Below are positions 6,731-14,258 of a DNA stretch of 42,435 nt, piece by piece; the stretch's first letter is position 1, and each line of letters starts with the position of its first letter. The DNA is from Nitrospirota bacterium. GTDB lineage: Bacteria; Nitrospirota; Thermodesulfovibrionia; UBA6902. The stretch is taken from positions 1 to 42,435 of the forward strand of contig JACRHD010000040.1 of assembly GCA_016234115.1 (NCBI GenBank). Direction: 5' to 3'. The translations under genes and the position numbers were made by a program. The notes beneath the pieces are model-generated. The model made no database searches, had not been told where the DNA came from, and worked only from the letters and a program-made list of their open reading frames with translations.

Positions 6731-8746
6731 TTATGCTTCCGTCATTACTTCCTTCAGCCATACAAGCCGTGAAGAGTAAATCACCGGCTTATTGATGGAC
6801 TCGTTGAGCTCGGCGGGATTGACGTCGAGGCCCTGTTTTTTCTCAAACGGTCTGAACTTAGGTTTGTCCTTGGCCTGAAACGCGCTCTTCATTGCCGCGG
6901 CCGACTCCTTGATCGGGCTTCCCATGACCTTTGAAAGCTCGATCAATATATTCTTGTGCTGCTTCGAATCTCCCGCGGGCTCGACGGATTTCCGGACGTC
7001 CCTGACCTTGCCCAGGTAGTTGATTATCGTGCCGTCGGATTCAAGAAATGTCGCGGCGGGAAATACGACGTCAGCCTGTTTGGCGAGATCAGTCATGAAT
7101 GAGGTCTGGGCAATAAGGAATTTCACATCCGGTCTTTTGGCAGCCGGGACTTCGCCGACCGCGTAGAGGACCTCCACGCCCCCGGACACCATTTCCCCGT
7201 ATGTCTTCCCTTCGGTAGTGAGCCCCAGGGACACCACTCCCTTTGCGTTTGCCTCAAAAGGGACTGCGACCACTTTCACATCGGTCAGCAATGCAATGTT
7301 TCTTGCCGCGGTGAACAGGGAAGGGTGGCAGAATATAACGGGCGACTTTGCCTCGGAAAGCAGGGTCGCGGCCTTTTCAGCGTCTTCCGTCGCCGAAAGT
7401 CCCGAGACAGCGTCTTGGAGCGCCTTGTCGGCGGCCTTGCCTTTTGCCGCCAGCGCCTTTGCGATCTGTGCAAGAGAGGACGCTTCATCAGCGGTCATAT
7501 TTACTGTCGCGACCGAGGAAGCCCTCGTCTCCCCGGAATTTATTATTAGGAGTTTGGCGCCCCTTGAAACCCTCCTCCTGATTGAAGCGTCAAGCGCGGG
7601 GAGGACCCGTTCCCACTGCGAAGGGTTTAAACCGGCCAATAAAATAACGTCGGCGGAGTCAATGTCCGCCTGGTCCGAGAACTTCATCGAATCCGCGTCG
7701 GCGTAAAGACTTGCGGTTGTATCGACGTTCTTCGTCTTCACAACGTCGGACGCGAATTTTGAAAGCACAAAGGCGTCCTGGTTGAGGATGCCCGCCGTGC
7801 TTATGACGCCTGCGCTGCCGCCGGCGGCCTTTAATTTTTCAGCCGCAAGGGCCAGGGCGTCTTTCCATGCGGCCTCCTTCAGCTCTCCGTTTACCCTGAT
7901 CAGCGGCGAAGTCACCCTCGCGTCCGAAGAAACGGAATCGAACCCGAACCTGCCGGTGGCGCATATGTATTTCTCCACGGAGCCCTCATCGCCTTCGGAA
8001 TTGACTTTTACAAGGCCGCCGTCTTTAGTGCTGACGACTATATCGCAGCCGTTTCCGCACGAAAGGCATGTCGAATTAGTAGTTGTGTAATCCCACTCCC
8101 TGCCTTTTCTCCAGCGGTCAGCTTCAAGCAGGGCGTTGACGGGACACGCATCCACGCAACTGCCGCAGAAGGTGCAGCCTGATTCCTGAAGGGGCTTGTC
8201 CATCGCGGTGCCGATCTTTGAGCCCACACCCCTTCCCATGAAATCGAGCACGCTGGTCCCCTGCTCCTTGCATACCCTCACGCACCTTCCGCACAGTATG
8301 CAATAGTCGGAGTCCCTTTTAATGAACGGGTTTGCAGCGTCCACAGGATATCCGAATTTCTTCCTCGTGAAGTTCGACTCCTTGATCTCGTGGTCGTAAG
8401 CGTACTGCTGAAGAGTGCAGACCCCGGCCTTTGTGCAGGTCATGCAGTCCAGGGGGTGCATGGAGAGGATGAGGTCGAGAATGAACTTCCTCGTCTCTTC
8501 GATCTGCGGGGTGGTTGTTTTGACGTTCATGCCTTCCTTTACCCGCGTGATGCAGCCGACCGAATGGCCCTTTGCCCCTTCCACCTCGACAAGACACATC
8601 CTGCACGCGCCGATACCCTTCATGCCTTTGAGATAGCAGAGGTTGGGGATGTGGACCCCCGCCGCCTGTGCAGCGTCGATGAGGTTGGTCCCCTCGGGGA
8701 CCTTTACATCCTTACCGTCTATTTTTAAGCTTACTGTTTTCGACAT
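6731..8746 (-). CDS. NuoG-like iron-sulfur subunit of an NAD(P)H:ferredoxin-type oxidoreductase
   Basis: This 671-residue protein has the cluster arrangement of complex I NuoG and related soluble diaphorase partners. An N-terminal [2Fe-2S] domain has CYLKGMKGIGACRMC plus a later Cys. A His-Cys cluster follows (HPLDCMTCTKAGVC), then two [4Fe-4S] ferredoxin motifs (CILCGRCVRVC, CTFCGSCVDAC). Next is a molybdopterin-family [4Fe-4S] motif (CLSCGNGC) with a shortened molybdopterin-like domain. I see no catalytic Cys/Sec arrangement of an active formate dehydrogenase and no H-cluster motifs, so it is probably an electron conduit. GGGAGGA precedes the ATG. It is the last gene of the CODH/ACS operon, after NuoE- and NuoF-like subunits. 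Coupling of ferredoxin from CO or acetyl-CoA oxidation to NAD(P)H is inferred from context. Confidence 0.88.
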   Translation of the reverse strand: MSKTVSLKIDGKDVKVPEGTNLIDAAQAAGVHIPNLCYLKGMKGIGACRMCLVEVEGAKGHSVGCITRVKEGMNVKTTTPQIEETRKFILDLILSMHPLDCMTCTKAGVCTLQQYAYDHEIKESNFTRKKFGYPVDAANPFIKRDSDYCILCGRCVRVCKEQGTSVLDFMGRGVGSKIGTAMDKPLQESGCTFCGSCVDACPVNALLEADRWRKGREWDYTTTNSTCLSCGNGCDIVVSTKDGGLVKVNSEGDEGSVEKYICATGRFGFDSVSSDARVTSPLIRVNGELKEAAWKDALALAAEKLKAAGGSAGVISTAGILNQDAFVLSKFASDVVKTKNVDTTASLYADADSMKFSDQADIDSADVILLAGLNPSQWERVLPALDASIRRRVSRGAKLLIINSGETRASSVATVNMTADEASSLAQIAKALAAKGKAADKALQDAVSGLSATEDAEKAATLLSEAKSPVIFCHPSLFTAARNIALLTDVKVVAVPFEANAKGVVSLGLTTEGKTYGEMVSGGVEVLYAVGEVPAAKRPDVKFLIAQTSFMTDLAKQADVVFPAATFLESDGTIINYLGKVRDVRKSVEPAGDSKQHKNILIELSKVMGSPIKESAAAMKSAFQAKDKPKFRPFEKKQGLDVNPAELNESINKPVIYSSRLVWLKEVMTEA

Positions 8747-8768
8747 AAAATCCTCCCTGTAATTTAAA

Positions 8769-8855
8769 AGTAGATAGTAGCAAGTAGTTAGTAGTTAGGG
8801 GACGAGCTTGGATAAACTTTCCCCTTAGCTACCAACTACTAACTACTTGCTACTT
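8769..8855. repeat. inverted repeat, family B (TAGTAAGTAGTTAGTAG)
   Basis: Arms AGTAGCAAGTAGTTAGTAGTTAGGG-like and CCCTTAGCTACCAACTACT-like fold back over a short loop. Related copies fill the spacers at 18559-18644 and 19612-19695. Each lies between two genes of the same operon. Confidence 0.9.
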
Positions 8856-8864
8856 ATTTATCCG

Positions 8865-9458
8865 TTACACTTCCACTATCTCGCTTTCCTTAACACTTAC
8901 AAATACAATCCCGCCTGTCGGGCAGACCTTCATGCATTCACCGCATTTTGAGCACCTCTTCTGCGCTATCTCAAAGGGACTATAACCCGACAAATAGGAT
9001 TTCCTCTTTTCTCCGATGATCGCGTTGTCCCTGCATACATCGAGGCAGTCGCCGCACATATTGCATTTGTCCGGTATGACAGTGTATTTGAAATAATCCA
9101 TGCATTCACGCTGCGCGCAAACGCCTGAAACATGGTCGGTGAACTCCCTGGAATCAACGTGTTCGAGCATGTATTTCGCGGTGTCTTTTCCCTTTTTGCA
9201 CATCGAGGCCTCCGACATGTTTGAGGCGATCCGCTTTACGGCGGCTATGTCCTCGCCCGAGCCGCTCCCGCCGGCAAGCCTCCTGAGCCTCACCCTGGCC
9301 TCGTAACTGCCGAAAGAGCAGGGGAAGCATTTACCGCACATCGGTCCTGAAAGAAATTCATCCACAAAATAGAGGGATTTCTGCACGGGACATTTCTTCT
9401 CGTCCGCCTCTTTTTTTATGTCTTCAAGTTTTTTCTCTTTCTGTTCTTCCTGGGTCAT
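8865..9458 (-). CDS. stand-alone NuoF C-terminal-like iron-sulfur protein with two ferredoxin clusters
   Basis: This 197-residue protein lacks the FMN/NADH domain of NuoF but keeps a NuoF-type [4Fe-4S] module: CGKCFPCSFGSYEA, then a distant Cys in SMCKKG. This aligns by eye with CGKCPPCRIGTYQM and SLCGLG in the neighbouring NuoF-like protein. Two ferredoxin motifs follow (CNMCGDCLDVC and CSKCGECMKVC). The N-terminus is lysine/glutamate-rich and looks flexible. AGGAG precedes the ATG. It sits between the NuoF- and NuoG-like genes, so it is probably an extra electron-transfer subunit of that complex. It looks like a partial duplication of the NuoF gene that lost nucleotide binding. Confidence 0.82.
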   Translation of the reverse strand: MTQEEQKEKKLEDIKKEADEKKCPVQKSLYFVDEFLSGPMCGKCFPCSFGSYEARVRLRRLAGGSGSGEDIAAVKRIASNMSEASMCKKGKDTAKYMLEHVDSREFTDHVSGVCAQRECMDYFKYTVIPDKCNMCGDCLDVCRDNAIIGEKRKSYLSGYSPFEIAQKRCSKCGECMKVCPTGGIVFVSVKESEIVEV

Positions 9459-9477
9459 AAGTGCTCCTGTTTTCTTG

Positions 9478-9573
9478 AATCCCCCTCTTTAGCAAAGAGG
9501 GGTCAGGGGAGATTTCTTAGGAATTATCCGTTTTCAAAATCCCCCCTTGCCCCCCTTTTACAAAGAGGGGAGG
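9478..9573. repeat. inverted repeat, family C (AATCCCCCTCTTT...AAAGAGGGGAGG)
   Basis: This ~96-bp element has arms of alternating C- and G-runs (CCCCCTCTTT/AAAGAGGGG) and an AT-rich centre. A related copy lies at 16518-16612. No coding capacity is visible; it may be a small non-autonomous mobile repeat. Confidence 0.85.
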
Positions 9574-9584
9574 TTATGTTCACA

Positions 9585-9610
9585 TACGGGCGGGGTCACC
9601 CCGCCCCTAC
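9585..9610. repeat. GC-rich palindrome, family A
   Basis: ACGGGCGGGGTCACCCCGCC followed by CCTA matches the family A unit at 6680-6705. It abuts the family C repeat, so two repeat families are stacked between the NuoF-like gene and the next gene. Confidence 0.88.
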
Positions 9611-11485
9611 ACGTTTTTCTTGTCTTTGCTGTTTCTCTATCTTCACCGCTCCGATGGGACACGCGGTATAACACGCCTTGCAACTGGTGCAGTCGTCCTG
9701 GTCTATGAGGAATTTGTTCCGCAGCTCCTTCACGGCGCCGAAGGCGCACGCCTGTTTGCAAAGGCCGCAGAGAAAACATTCGCTGTGCTCGATCCTGAAC
9801 CTGCCCAGACCGCTGCACGCCTTGGCCCTGCAGTATTTGTCGTGAATGTGCTCCTCATATTCTTCCCTGAAATATTTTATTGTGGTCAGGACCGGATTAG
9901 GCGCGCTGCTTCCAAGACCGCAGAGAGAGCCCTTAACAATATTCTTGCCCAAAGCCTCAAGCTTCTCGATGTCGCCGGGCTGTCCCTTTCCTGAGGTTAT
10001 TCTCTTCAGAATCTCAAGCATCTGGTAAGTGCCGATCCTGCACGGGGGGCACTTGCCGCAGGACTCGGACTGGGTAAAGGAAAGGAAGAATTTGGCGACG
10101 TCCACCATGCATGTATCTTCGTCCATGACGACCATTCCGCCTGAACCCATCATGGAGCCTACGGACGCTAATGAATCGAAGTCCACGGACAGGTCGAGGT
10201 GTTCGGGGGGAATGCATCCTCCCGAAGGGCCGCCCGTCTGGACCGCCTTGAATTTCTTGTCTCCCAAAATGCCGCCGCCGATGTCATATATTATTTCCCT
10301 GAGGGTGATACCCATCGGGACTTCGACGAGCCCGGTATTCTTGACCTTTCCCGTCAGCGCGAAGACCTTTGTGCCTGGTGAATTTTTCGTTCCTATTGAA
10401 AGGAAGTAGTCCGAACCCCTTTCAACAATTACTGGGACGCAGGCGTAGGTCTCGATATTATTAAGATTGCTCGGATATCCCCAGGCCCCGCCTCCCTGCT
10501 CTGAAAGTCTCGGCGGCCTCGGCCTCGGGAACCCTCTTTCACCTTCAATCGACGCGACGAGGGCCGTGGATTCCCCGCATACGAACGCGCCCGCGCCTTC
10601 CCTGATATCGACTGTGAAACTGAAATCGCTGCCGAGGATGTTTTTACCCAATAACCCTAATTCCACGGCCTGATTTATCGCTATACCGAGGTTCTTGACG
10701 GCAAGCGGGTATTCGTGTCTGACGTAAATGATTCCATACTGCGCGTTGATGGCGTATGCGCAGAGGGCCATTCCCTCAAGAAGGCTGTGAGGGTCGCCTT
10801 CCATGATCGACCTGTCCATGAAGGCCCCGGGGTCGCCTTCGTCGCCGTTTGCGATTACAAACTTGATGTTGCCGGACGCCGATTTTACGTGCTTCCATTT
10901 TTTCCCCGCGGGGAACCCGGCCCCGCCCCTGCCCCTGAGGTTGGCCTTATCGACTTCGGCAAGCGTCTCGTCGGGCGTCATGGTCGAAAGCGCCTTTCCC
11001 AACGCTGCGTACCCGCCGACCGCTATATAATGGTCTATGTTGCACGGGTCGATCTTCCCGTTGTTTCTGAGCGCGATCCTTTTCTGTTTTTTGTAGAAGG
11101 GGACGTCGGTCATTACCGGCACCGGTTCGCTGAGGAAGTCGTCCCTGTAAAGGCCCTGTCTGTACGGCATGCTCCCGAGGATGGAATAGCTCATGATCCA
11201 TGGAACGCTTGCCGGCTTGGTCCGCTGGTAGAAGATGTCCAGAGGTTCGACTTTCAGGACCGGGCCTTTCTGGCATATGCCCTGACACCCGGTCTTAACG
11301 ATCTCCAGGTCGATACCCGACTGGGAGGCCTCTTTCTGAAAGGCGTCGATGACCTGATGGGCGCCTGTTGCCGTGCAGGCGGTGCCGCAGCAGACCCTGG
11401 CCCTGAGCCTGTCCGGCATGAACGTCCCGGCCTTGAGTTTTTCGCTGTACTGCTTTAATTCGTCAATACTGCTGAGTTTGCTCAT
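9596..11485 (-). CDS. NuoF-like NADH-binding subunit (HydB/HndC type) with fused NuoE-like and ferredoxin domains
   Basis: This 629-residue flavoprotein has, in order: a thioredoxin-like [2Fe-2S] domain (CCGTACTATG... then CQGICQKGP), an FMN/NADH-binding domain (GRGGAGFPAGKKW, GDEGDPGAFMDR), an SLBB-type segment, and a NuoF [4Fe-4S] module (CGKCPPCRIGTYQM). Two C-terminal ferredoxin motifs follow (CFLCGLCKQAC and CTSCKACYTAC). This layout is that of the diaphorase subunit of soluble bifurcating hydrogenases and NAD-linked formate dehydrogenases. AAAGGTGGA precedes the ATG. It lies between the NuoE-like gene and the extra iron-sulfur subunit. The likely role is electron exchange between NAD(H) and the iron-sulfur chain. 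Bifurcation is possible but not provable from sequence. The 3' end runs slightly into the family A repeat. Confidence 0.92.
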   Translation of the reverse strand: MSKLSSIDELKQYSEKLKAGTFMPDRLRARVCCGTACTATGAHQVIDAFQKEASQSGIDLEIVKTGCQGICQKGPVLKVEPLDIFYQRTKPASVPWIMSYSILGSMPYRQGLYRDDFLSEPVPVMTDVPFYKKQKRIALRNNGKIDPCNIDHYIAVGGYAALGKALSTMTPDETLAEVDKANLRGRGGAGFPAGKKWKHVKSASGNIKFVIANGDEGDPGAFMDRSIMEGDPHSLLEGMALCAYAINAQYGIIYVRHEYPLAVKNLGIAINQAVELGLLGKNILGSDFSFTVDIREGAGAFVCGESTALVASIEGERGFPRPRPPRLSEQGGGAWGYPSNLNNIETYACVPVIVERGSDYFLSIGTKNSPGTKVFALTGKVKNTGLVEVPMGITLREIIYDIGGGILGDKKFKAVQTGGPSGGCIPPEHLDLSVDFDSLASVGSMMGSGGMVVMDEDTCMVDVAKFFLSFTQSESCGKCPPCRIGTYQMLEILKRITSGKGQPGDIEKLEALGKNIVKGSLCGLGSSAPNPVLTTIKYFREEYEEHIHDKYCRAKACSGLGRFRIEHSECFLCGLCKQACAFGAVKELRNKFLIDQDDCTSCKACYTACPIGAVKIEKQQRQEKRVGAG

Positions 11486-11666
11486 GGTAAATCCACCTTT
11501 TCCTGTATGTACTTAGAAGATAACGATAGCGGTTAGACCTGTTTCTAACCGCCATCCGTTATATTTTTTTATCTGCTTACTACCGACTACTATTCTTCTG
11601 TATGATGTTCCGCTGGAATCTACGTGCCGCTCTGAATGAATTCTCAAATCATGTATTTTATTTTGT

Positions 11667-11692
11667 ACGGGCGAGGTCACCTCGCCCCTACG
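11667..11692. repeat. GC-rich palindrome, family A
   Basis: ACGGGCGAGGTCACCTCGCC followed by CCTACG. It abuts the stop of the NuoE-like gene. The 200-bp spacer 11486-11692 also holds a hairpin (GCGGTTAGA...TCTAACCGC, about 11531-11551) and a decayed family B piece (about 11575-11595). Confidence 0.88.
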
Positions 11693-12166
11693 TTATTTCT
11701 TTATTTCCTCAATGACCTCCCCAACTTTTTTCATGTCTATTTCGCCTACTATATCTTCATTGATCGTAGCGACCGGCGCGAGACCGCAGCAGCCGATGCA
11801 CCCTACCGTCTCGAGCGTCATCGCGAGGTCCCTGGTCGTCTCGCCTTCTTCTATCCTGAATTCGTCCTTGATCTTATCGAGGACCTTGGACGCGCCCCTG
11901 ACGTGGCAGGCAGTGCCGGTGCACACCCTGATTATCTTTCTGCCGCGTGGCGTAAAGTAGAACTGCTTGTAGAAAGTGGCCGTGCTGTAGACGTCCGAAA
12001 GAGGGATGCTCAGGTTCTCTGCCAGTTTTCTCAGCTCAGTTTCGGGAAGATAGTTGTGCTCCTGCTGTATCTTCTGGAAGGCGTGGATAAGCACCCCCCT
12101 TTTTTTCTGGCCTTCAGCCAATACGTCGCCGACATGGCCGATGATCTCATCAGTTTTCAGACTCAT
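11693..12166 (-). CDS. NuoE-like [2Fe-2S] subunit (HydC/HndA type)
   Basis: This 157-residue protein from the chosen start has an N-terminal helical domain (AFQKIQQEHNYLPETELRKL) and a thioredoxin-like [2Fe-2S] domain. The four cluster cysteines are seen in CTGTACHV (two residues of the set) and GCIGCCG. It is the standard partner of the NuoF subunit next door. The longer frame starts at 12187. I chose the Met at 12166 because GGAGGGATCA sits directly before it and because it begins MSLKTDEIIG, as in relatives. The start overlaps the end of cooS by 17 bases, so the redox module is translationally linked to the CODH gene. Confidence 0.92.
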   Translation of the reverse strand: MSLKTDEIIGHVGDVLAEGQKKRGVLIHAFQKIQQEHNYLPETELRKLAENLSIPLSDVYSTATFYKQFYFTPRGRKIIRVCTGTACHVRGASKVLDKIKDEFRIEEGETTRDLAMTLETVGCIGCCGLAPVATINEDIVGEIDMKKVGEVIEEIKK

Positions 12167-14168
12167 TGATCCCTCCCACTCCGGCATGGGGCACTGCCGC
12201 CTTCTCGATCTCTCTTCTCGCGGCCATATCCATGAGCACCCTTTCGGCGCCGAATTTGCCCGGCTCGTACTTCCTGAGTTTCAGGGCTTCCCTGGCCTTG
12301 TCGATATAGTCGAAAGTCATGGCGAGTATCTTTTCAGGGTCCGGCTCAAAATGCAGCGCTCCCTTGAATCTCTCGAACCAGACTTCGGTCATGATCCTCG
12401 TGACTTCCCGGCTTGCCCCGACAGGCGATTCGCCTCCGAATATTACCGGAACGCCGGAGGCGGCAAAGTAGCAGCCGATGGATATCGCCTTTTCCGTGAT
12501 GAATTCCGGGGCGATACCGACTGCGGGCATTCCCCCGATCTCGTCGGACAGTCCGCCTTCCGCCGCCATAGCGGTTGCGATGGTCAGTATCCTTGTATTG
12601 TCGACGCATGAGCCAAGATGAAGAATGGGCGGGATACCTATCGCCTCGCAGACTTCTCTCAACCCTGGGCCTGCGTTCTCCATGGCCATCTCGGGCGTAA
12701 GGAACCCTGCCGTGCCGCATGAGGCCGAACTACAGCCTGTCGATACGACAAGGACATCGTTTTTAATCAGTTCGATGGCCAGGAATTTATGCATTCCCGT
12801 TGAAGGGACCCTCGGATTGTCACATCCCGCGAGACCCACAACTCCGCGGATCCTTCCGGCCATGATAGCGTCGTTAAGCGGCCTGAAGGAGGCGCGCCAT
12901 CTTCCGCCCTGCATATACTCAATGTATTCGTGCGAAAAACCCGCGATCACGGGAAACGTTTCCGTAACATGGCTTCCTTCCGCTTTCCTGTTCGGATAAT
13001 TGTCAATGGCAAGCTTAACGATCTCTCTTGCGATATCTTTTGCGTTGTGCTCGTCGAACTGAACGTGCGTTGCGCCCGGCATCCTTACCTTTGAAGAGGT
13101 GGTCACAATTTTTGTGTGGAACTTCTTTGATACTTCCGTCAAAGCAGGCATAATGCACTGCACATCCACAACCATCGCCTCTATGAGTCCCGTCATTATC
13201 CCTAACTCCTGGTTCGTGAAACCGCCGGCAGTGGGAATACCGTGGCGCATCATCACTTCGTTGGCGGTACAGCACATCCCGCCCAGATTTATGCCTTTCG
13301 CGCCTTTTGATTTGGCGTATTCAATCATCTCCGGCTCATACACAACATCGACTATCATTTCCGCTAAATTGGGTTCATGGCCGTGGATAACAATATTGAC
13401 TTCGTCGTCCTTGAATATGCCCAGACTCGCCTCCGCCTTTACCGGAGAAGGCGTTCCGAACAGGACGTCGGTGATGTCCGTCGATATCATACTGCCGCCC
13501 CAGCCGTTTGCTACGGCCGCTTTCAGGGCATGGTTCAGGATGGAGTCGGCATCGGCGTCCATACCCATTGTGGTCCTGTCCAGGGTTTCAGCGATTTCCC
13601 TGTCAATACCCCTCGGGACAATATCCCATTTCTTCCATCTTCCCTGGGTCTTCTTCGGCGCGCGCCTGACGTAGCTTACTTCTCCTCTTTGCCTGCCGAA
13701 ATCCTCTATGAATTTCAGGGCCACGTCTTTTGCCACATCGAGCACAGGTCTGCCTTCGGCTGCAACGCCGATTATTTCAGCGACCCTGTATAATTTTTTC
13801 ACGTCTTTTATCTTGAAGTCTTTGGCCTCACCCTCAGCGACCGCCAACAGGGTAAACGCCATGTCTCTTCCATGATCGCCGTGGCAGGCGGTTCCGGCAG
13901 CGACCATCCTCGCCAGATTTCTGGCGGCGATTACCGGAAGGGTAGCCCCGCAAATACCGCGGCCTTCTTCCTCGGCCTTGGTCCCGACGAGCCTGCATGG
14001 TCCCATATGGCATACCTTGCAGCACGCGCCGGATTCGCCGATAGGGCAGGGTTTCATTTTCTCGGCCCTTGTAAAACAGGTTTCATACCCGCGTGAGTCT
14101 CCCCATTCGAGAACTATCGCCGCTTCTTTATTAGCCGTTTTGGCTGGTTTGTGTCCGTTATTTTTCAT
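12150..14168 (-). CDS. cooS/acsA: anaerobic carbon monoxide dehydrogenase catalytic subunit
   Basis: This 672-residue Ni-Fe CODH interconverts CO and CO2 with ferredoxin. The N-terminus carries the B/D cluster cysteines (CPIGESGACCKVCHMGPC). Ligands of the C-cluster are recognisable in order: His in HGHEPN, Cys in GGMCCT, Cys in VDVQCIMP, Cys in AGCDNP, Cys in STGCSSASCG and Cys in LGSCVDN. Length fits the family. GGAGGATTTAG precedes the ATG. It follows acsB with a short repeat-filled spacer and overlaps the NuoE-like gene. Co-location with acsBCDE argues that it is the CODH half of the CODH/ACS complex and not a stand-alone energy-conserving CooS. Confidence 0.97.
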   Translation of the reverse strand: MKNNGHKPAKTANKEAAIVLEWGDSRGYETCFTRAEKMKPCPIGESGACCKVCHMGPCRLVGTKAEEEGRGICGATLPVIAARNLARMVAAGTACHGDHGRDMAFTLLAVAEGEAKDFKIKDVKKLYRVAEIIGVAAEGRPVLDVAKDVALKFIEDFGRQRGEVSYVRRAPKKTQGRWKKWDIVPRGIDREIAETLDRTTMGMDADADSILNHALKAAVANGWGGSMISTDITDVLFGTPSPVKAEASLGIFKDDEVNIVIHGHEPNLAEMIVDVVYEPEMIEYAKSKGAKGINLGGMCCTANEVMMRHGIPTAGGFTNQELGIMTGLIEAMVVDVQCIMPALTEVSKKFHTKIVTTSSKVRMPGATHVQFDEHNAKDIAREIVKLAIDNYPNRKAEGSHVTETFPVIAGFSHEYIEYMQGGRWRASFRPLNDAIMAGRIRGVVGLAGCDNPRVPSTGMHKFLAIELIKNDVLVVSTGCSSASCGTAGFLTPEMAMENAGPGLREVCEAIGIPPILHLGSCVDNTRILTIATAMAAEGGLSDEIGGMPAVGIAPEFITEKAISIGCYFAASGVPVIFGGESPVGASREVTRIMTEVWFERFKGALHFEPDPEKILAMTFDYIDKAREALKLRKYEPGKFGAERVLMDMAARREIEKAAVPHAGVGGINESEN

Positions 14169-14187
14169 CTAAATCCTCCAAATATTA

Positions 14188-14252
14188 GGGTCAAGGGTCA
14201 AGTAGCAAGGGTCAAGGGAAAACCGTGCCCCTTGCCCCATGACCCCTGCCCC
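14188..14252. repeat. low-complexity inverted repeat (GGGTCAAGGGTCAAG / CCTTGCCCCATGACCC)
   Basis: The acsB-cooS spacer is an inverted repeat built of TCAAGGG-type units. The same style of repeat lies before cooC (21955-22000). Confidence 0.85.
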
Positions 14253-14258
14253 TTTTTT

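Noticed and set aside
6731-8746. Formate dehydrogenase or [FeFe]-hydrogenase catalytic subunit
   Set aside because: The cluster motifs fit NuoG, but there are no H-cluster cysteine motifs and no recognisable Cys/Sec active site in the shortened molybdopterin-like domain.
10715-11458. 247-codon + strand frame
   Set aside because: It is antisense to the NuoF-like gene and arises from its GC-rich codon bias; no start signal or family features.
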